From contig CALCEB010000218.1 of assembly GCA_937900045.1 (NCBI GenBank), forward strand, positions 1 through 8,073: a DNA stretch of 8,073 bases, written 5' to 3'. The position numbers and the translations under genes are program-made. Under the pieces are notes generated by a model. That model saw only the letters and a program-made list of their open reading frames with translations, did no database searches and was not told the DNA's origin. The first letter of the stretch is position 1; the number at the start of each line of letters is the position of its first letter. The DNA is from an uncultured Acidobacteriota bacterium (GTDB lineage: Bacteria; Acidobacteriota; Terriglobia; UBA7540). This document shows, one piece after another, positions 5,863 to 8,073 of the stretch.

Positions 5863-7551
5863 CTACGTGAACTGCCTGAAGGCTTCATCGTAGCCCAAGT
5901 TTGCTGGTTCGGTATTTGATTTCACCCAATCCACAGGCATTGGACAGCGACCATGAATTGTTACGGGCTGGTAATCTCCCGCATAACCCAACTCCTTCAG
6001 AATGCAGCGCAGAAGAATATCATGCAGGTGGGTGAAAATACGGAAAGCATCTCTGGCCTCGGCCATATCTCCAAGAAACCCCTCGTGGAACACGCTGGCG
6101 CGGTACTTGGTCAGTCGCTTGGGCCATTTGCCATTTTCCAACTCCGGATGCGATGTGTAATAGGCTTCCGCGACATCCTTGTCCGGAAATCCATAGTGAT
6201 TCAGAAGCGCGACAACTGACGAACCAAAGCCTCTCGCCTTGGGGCTCGTGCTTTCTCTGACTCGTTGGGCGATCCGCTTGCCCAGCTCCTCGGTGTTCGA
6301 CTGGTGCGCACGATCATGTCCCGTCTCCACAATCGCTTCTACCTCGCACGCGGCGATTTTGACGCGTTCCTCAACGGCACCCCTCGAAATTTGATCGAGC
6401 TCAGCCAGAAGATCCTCCCGGTTGAGGCGCAGGTAACGGCATAAGCACTCGATACCACGAACAATGAGCATTATCCTATCCTCTACGGTTAATGACTGTT
6501 CTAGCCCGGCTCGAATTGAATAACCTATCGCAGCTCTAAAGCGATTATCTTTTAGAGGTTCTGATGAGAGGGCTTTCGAGAGCAGATTGCCTGTTCCCCC
6601 CATAAGGTACTCATCAATTGCTCCGTGACCGTTGGCAAAGGGGAATCTCTTGGATGGAATGTGGAGCCGCCGAACCAGGCGCCCATTCGCATCCCGAAAT
6701 TCCATCCACGGCGCGCCTACCCAGGCTCCCGTTGCGAGCCCGAGCACGTGCTCCGCGCAGAGCGGTAACCATTGTTCCAAGCCTATTGAATCGGACGCCC
6801 CCGGCGCGATATATCCGACCATTATTGTAGTAATGTGATGCTTCGCGTGCCCTTTGAGCAGATCGTCTGCAAGCTTTTCGTAATTCGGTAGGGGCTCGAC
6901 GAAGCCCAATGAATCTCCTGCCTGGAAAACGATCAGCGGATTCCAGGGGCTGAGAATTGACACGTGCGGTTCCGCATCATCCTGCGGGGGTCTCTGGGGC
7001 ATTTGAGGTGCCGGAGAGACGCGAAGGGGATGATTGTCAAGCACGGGGTATTGCTGGCGGAATGCAGATATGAAGTTGTAAAGCGGAAGCACCCAGTAGG
7101 TGGTCTCACCCGGAAACTTCGACTCGAACTGGCATCGGTACGGACGTAATACAATCTTTCTGCCGCCAACGGTATAGTCGTCGAGGCTCTCAAAGAATTC
7201 ATAGCGGATGTCGCCTGCGGCAGTGAAGACTCCCTCCGCGCAGTCCACAGTCAGCTTTTCACATCGATTCCAATCGAGCGGGCCATATCGATAAATCATT
7301 GCTGCATCGCTGCCGGCGATTCTCTTGCCCGCCAGGAACCCCCATAGTTCATCCTGACTCCCCGGGCATTCGACAGAGCGGACCTCCATTTCCGTTTGAC
7401 ACTTTCCTATTTCACTAACGGAGACTTTCACTGGCCCCAGAACCCGCCCGGGCGGATCGCAAAATTCAGCACACCCGTCGCCCTCGTACCCTAACGTAGT
7501 CGAAAACCATGCGCCCGGCTGAGCCTTGGCGCCTTGGGGTTCGAGGGGCAT
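5863..7551 (-). CDS. Candidate HEPN-domain RNase (Apea-like), possible defence effector
   Basis: From ATG 7551 the protein has 562 residues. The first 330 or so are beta-rich and unassigned, with WFSTTLGYEG (15-24) and a mixed block SPWNPLIVFQAGDS (201-214) that resembles the sensor regions of Apea-type proteins. Residues about 330-530 are helical and end in a HEPN-like segment. There KYRASVFHEG contains R484-x4-H489 (codons at 6100-6102 and 6085-6087), followed by a long helix LHDILLRCILKELGY. R-x4-6-H is the catalytic signature of HEPN RNases, which cut RNA in abortive-infection and toxin systems such as ApeA. The family call is by pattern only, and the asparagine often found after the arginine is absent. 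There is no signal peptide or membrane helix. The longer frame from TTG 7587 is rejected because that TTG is the -35 box of a good promoter. A 7-bp hairpin (5806-5829) lies past the stop. The DUF4440 gene is 139 bp downstream; no partner toxin or antitoxin gene is adjacent. Confidence 0.6.
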   Translation of the reverse strand: MPLEPQGAKAQPGAWFSTTLGYEGDGCAEFCDPPGRVLGPVKVSVSEIGKCQTEMEVRSVECPGSQDELWGFLAGKRIAGSDAAMIYRYGPLDWNRCEKLTVDCAEGVFTAAGDIRYEFFESLDDYTVGGRKIVLRPYRCQFESKFPGETTYWVLPLYNFISAFRQQYPVLDNHPLRVSPAPQMPQRPPQDDAEPHVSILSPWNPLIVFQAGDSLGFVEPLPNYEKLADDLLKGHAKHHITTIMVGYIAPGASDSIGLEQWLPLCAEHVLGLATGAWVGAPWMEFRDANGRLVRRLHIPSKRFPFANGHGAIDEYLMGGTGNLLSKALSSEPLKDNRFRAAIGYSIRAGLEQSLTVEDRIMLIVRGIECLCRYLRLNREDLLAELDQISRGAVEERVKIAACEVEAIVETGHDRAHQSNTEELGKRIAQRVRESTSPKARGFGSSVVALLNHYGFPDKDVAEAYYTSHPELENGKWPKRLTKYRASVFHEGFLGDMAEARDAFRIFTHLHDILLRCILKELGYAGDYQPVTIHGRCPMPVDWVKSNTEPANLGYDEAFRQFT

Positions 7552-7558
7552 CGAGCAA

Positions 7559-7587
7559 ATCGTAGAGCCGGAATTTTGGTGTGTCAA
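7559..7587 (-). promoter_or_regulatory. Sigma70 promoter implying a leaderless mRNA for the HEPN gene
   Basis: Read on the - strand, a perfect -35 TTGACA (7587-7582), a 17-bp spacer and a -10 TACGAT (7564-7559, four of six) are followed by 7 nt and then ATG at 7551. The usual start point, about seven bases after the -10 box, falls on the A of the ATG. No Shine-Dalgarno sequence lies in between. This agrees with leaderless translation and explains the apparent TTG start at 7587. Confidence 0.6.
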
Positions 7588-7887
7588 GTCAGATGGCGGT
7601 CCCAGATGCTTAAAGAGCTAGCCCAAGCCAGAGGGAGTCAGTGCAGATCGATGCTTATCCAGCCGCTTGTTAGCGAGTAGCGCAACGCGGCGGAGCCGCA
7701 ACCGAAGTCACGCTCTGCGACGGGCACGAAGGCACCAAGGTATCAACGACTATAGCTTGCCGAGCTTGGACCTCCCGGTATGCTACACTCCCCCTAGGCC
7801 TCGAGCAAAGTTTCCATCGCCATTGGACCCCGCCCTTGGCCGGGGCCGTTGCTCTGCGGTTCGTGGATTGGCAAAGGATGAAAAGGC

Positions 7888-7917
7888 CGCAGAGTTTCTG
7901 AGAGGCGAAACTCTGCG
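7888..7917. repeat. Perfect 11-bp inverted repeat
   Basis: CGCAGAGTTTC (7888-7898) and GAAACTCTGCG (7907-7917) pair perfectly around an 8-nt loop (TGAGAGGC). There is no T-tract on either strand. The left arm can also pair with CTCTGCGG at 7852-7859, giving two mutually exclusive structures. The shape suggests a REP-like intergenic palindrome or a regulatory RNA element. Confidence 0.7.
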
Positions 7918-8009
7918 CTACCCGCTCTACGACGGTTCCAAGCTCTTCCGCCTGCCTGAAGCTCGCAACCCCATCGCTTCAGACAACGACTCCAAGGAGG
8001 CCGCTTGAA

Positions 8010-8072
8010 CTAAAAAAATCTCTTGAAATTCAAGAGAGAATCTACCAGTTCGGCCGAAACGCCTCTGGCAGG
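8010..8072 (-). CDS. Possible C-terminal tail of a leftward gene beyond the window
   Basis: On the - strand one frame is open from the right edge to TAG (8012-8010), giving 20 residues that end LVDSLLNFKRFF. The tail looks protein-like and its stop lies at the end of the terminator-like palindrome and T7 run. It is too short to identify, and chance is a real alternative. A + strand frame through the same bases is also open to the window end. Confidence 0.28.
   Translation of the reverse strand, partial: PARGVSAELVDSLLNFKRFF
8012..8037 (-). terminator. Intrinsic terminator for a leftward transcript entering from the right
   Basis: Read on the - strand, TCTCTTGAA (8037-8029), a single central base and TTCAAGAGA (8027-8019) form a perfect palindrome with 9-bp arms, followed at once by seven T (8018-8012). 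In RNA the centre would open into a small loop. The stem is AU-rich, weaker than a standard terminator, but the T-tract position is exact. A dimeric-regulator operator for a rightward gene starting outside the window is the alternative. Confidence 0.5.
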
Positions 8073-8073
8073 A

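Larger units (their letters stand above)
7588..8073. other. 486-bp structured region without a convincing gene
   Basis: The longest open frame (7667-8008, +, 113 codons) begins without a ribosome binding site, is rich in Arg, Ser and Pro, and runs through two inverted repeats. I treat it as non-coding. The 7-mer CTCTGCG or its complement occurs at 7713-7719, 7852-7858, 7888-7894 and 7911-7917. A possible extended -10, TGC-TACACT (7781-7789, +), has no usable -35 element. A strong AAGGAGG (7994-8000) leads only to TTG-AAC-TAA. The region upstream of the - strand promoter at 7559-7587 shows no obvious operator. Confidence 0.5.

Noticed and set aside
7667..7710. GTTAGCG and nearby CAAC bases suggesting an integron attC site
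   Set aside because: The core GTTRRRY consensus is not met, no matching R-box with the right spacing is present, and the site lies upstream of the - strand gene, not downstream as in a cassette.
4788..7888. GGCCTTTTCAT at 4788-4798 repeated inverted at 7878-7888
   Set aside because: An 11-base match is expected several times by chance in a window of this size, and the flanks do not align further.
7667..8008. 113-codon frame on the + strand
   Set aside because: It has no ribosome binding site at its start, is low-complexity and Arg/Ser/Pro-rich, and reads through an 11-bp perfect inverted repeat.

Overview
The window looks like chromosomal DNA of a moderately GC-rich soil-type bacterium. An acidobacterial (Acidobacteriota/Terriglobia-like) origin is my best guess. 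It rests on the kind of genes, the use of GTG and TTG starts, and the style of the proteins; no marker gene proves it. The left half is ordinary housekeeping DNA and the right half is accessory DNA.

Left half (1-4309), all on the + strand. A possible tail of an upstream gene ends at 67. It is followed by a sigma70-like promoter (82-110) and a membrane-anchored periplasmic TPR protein of the YfgM type (143-862, GTG start). Next is a complete electron transfer flavoprotein-ubiquinone oxidoreductase (1012-2703) with its FAD-binding N-terminus and the four cysteines of its 4Fe-4S cluster. Two hairpins follow its stop (2709-2758). Then come a promoter (2806-2833) and an APC-superfamily transporter (2900-4309) that resembles the polyamine/LAT-type branch. 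The three genes are separated by 149 and 196 bp, so they are probably independent units and not one operon.

Right half (4310-8073). Composition changes abruptly just after the permease, with an AT-rich stretch at about 4364-4510. After 646 bp without a convincing gene there is a pair of small + strand genes for charged, helical proteins. The first (4956-5150) is interrupted by an in-frame TGA; the second (5157-5405) is intact. Converging on them from the - strand is a secreted NTF2-like/DUF4440 protein gene (5388-5723). It has an excellent ribosome binding site but lacks its C-terminal half, and a perfect 10-bp inverted repeat sits at the break. Upstream of it on the - strand is a 562-residue protein (5863-7551) with a C-terminal helical region carrying the R-x4-H motif of HEPN ribonucleases. 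This is the best candidate for a defence-type system here. Its promoter is close to textbook (TTGACA, 17 bp, TACGAT), placed so that transcription would begin at or next to the ATG, which implies a leaderless mRNA.

The last 486 bp hold no convincing gene but several strong dyads: an 11-bp perfect hairpin at 7888-7917 with a competing partner at 7852-7859, and a 9-bp palindrome at 8019-8037 followed by T7 on the - strand, which looks like the terminator of a leftward gene beyond the window. Overall, the right half reads as an accessory region with gene decay, structured repeats and one candidate HEPN effector.
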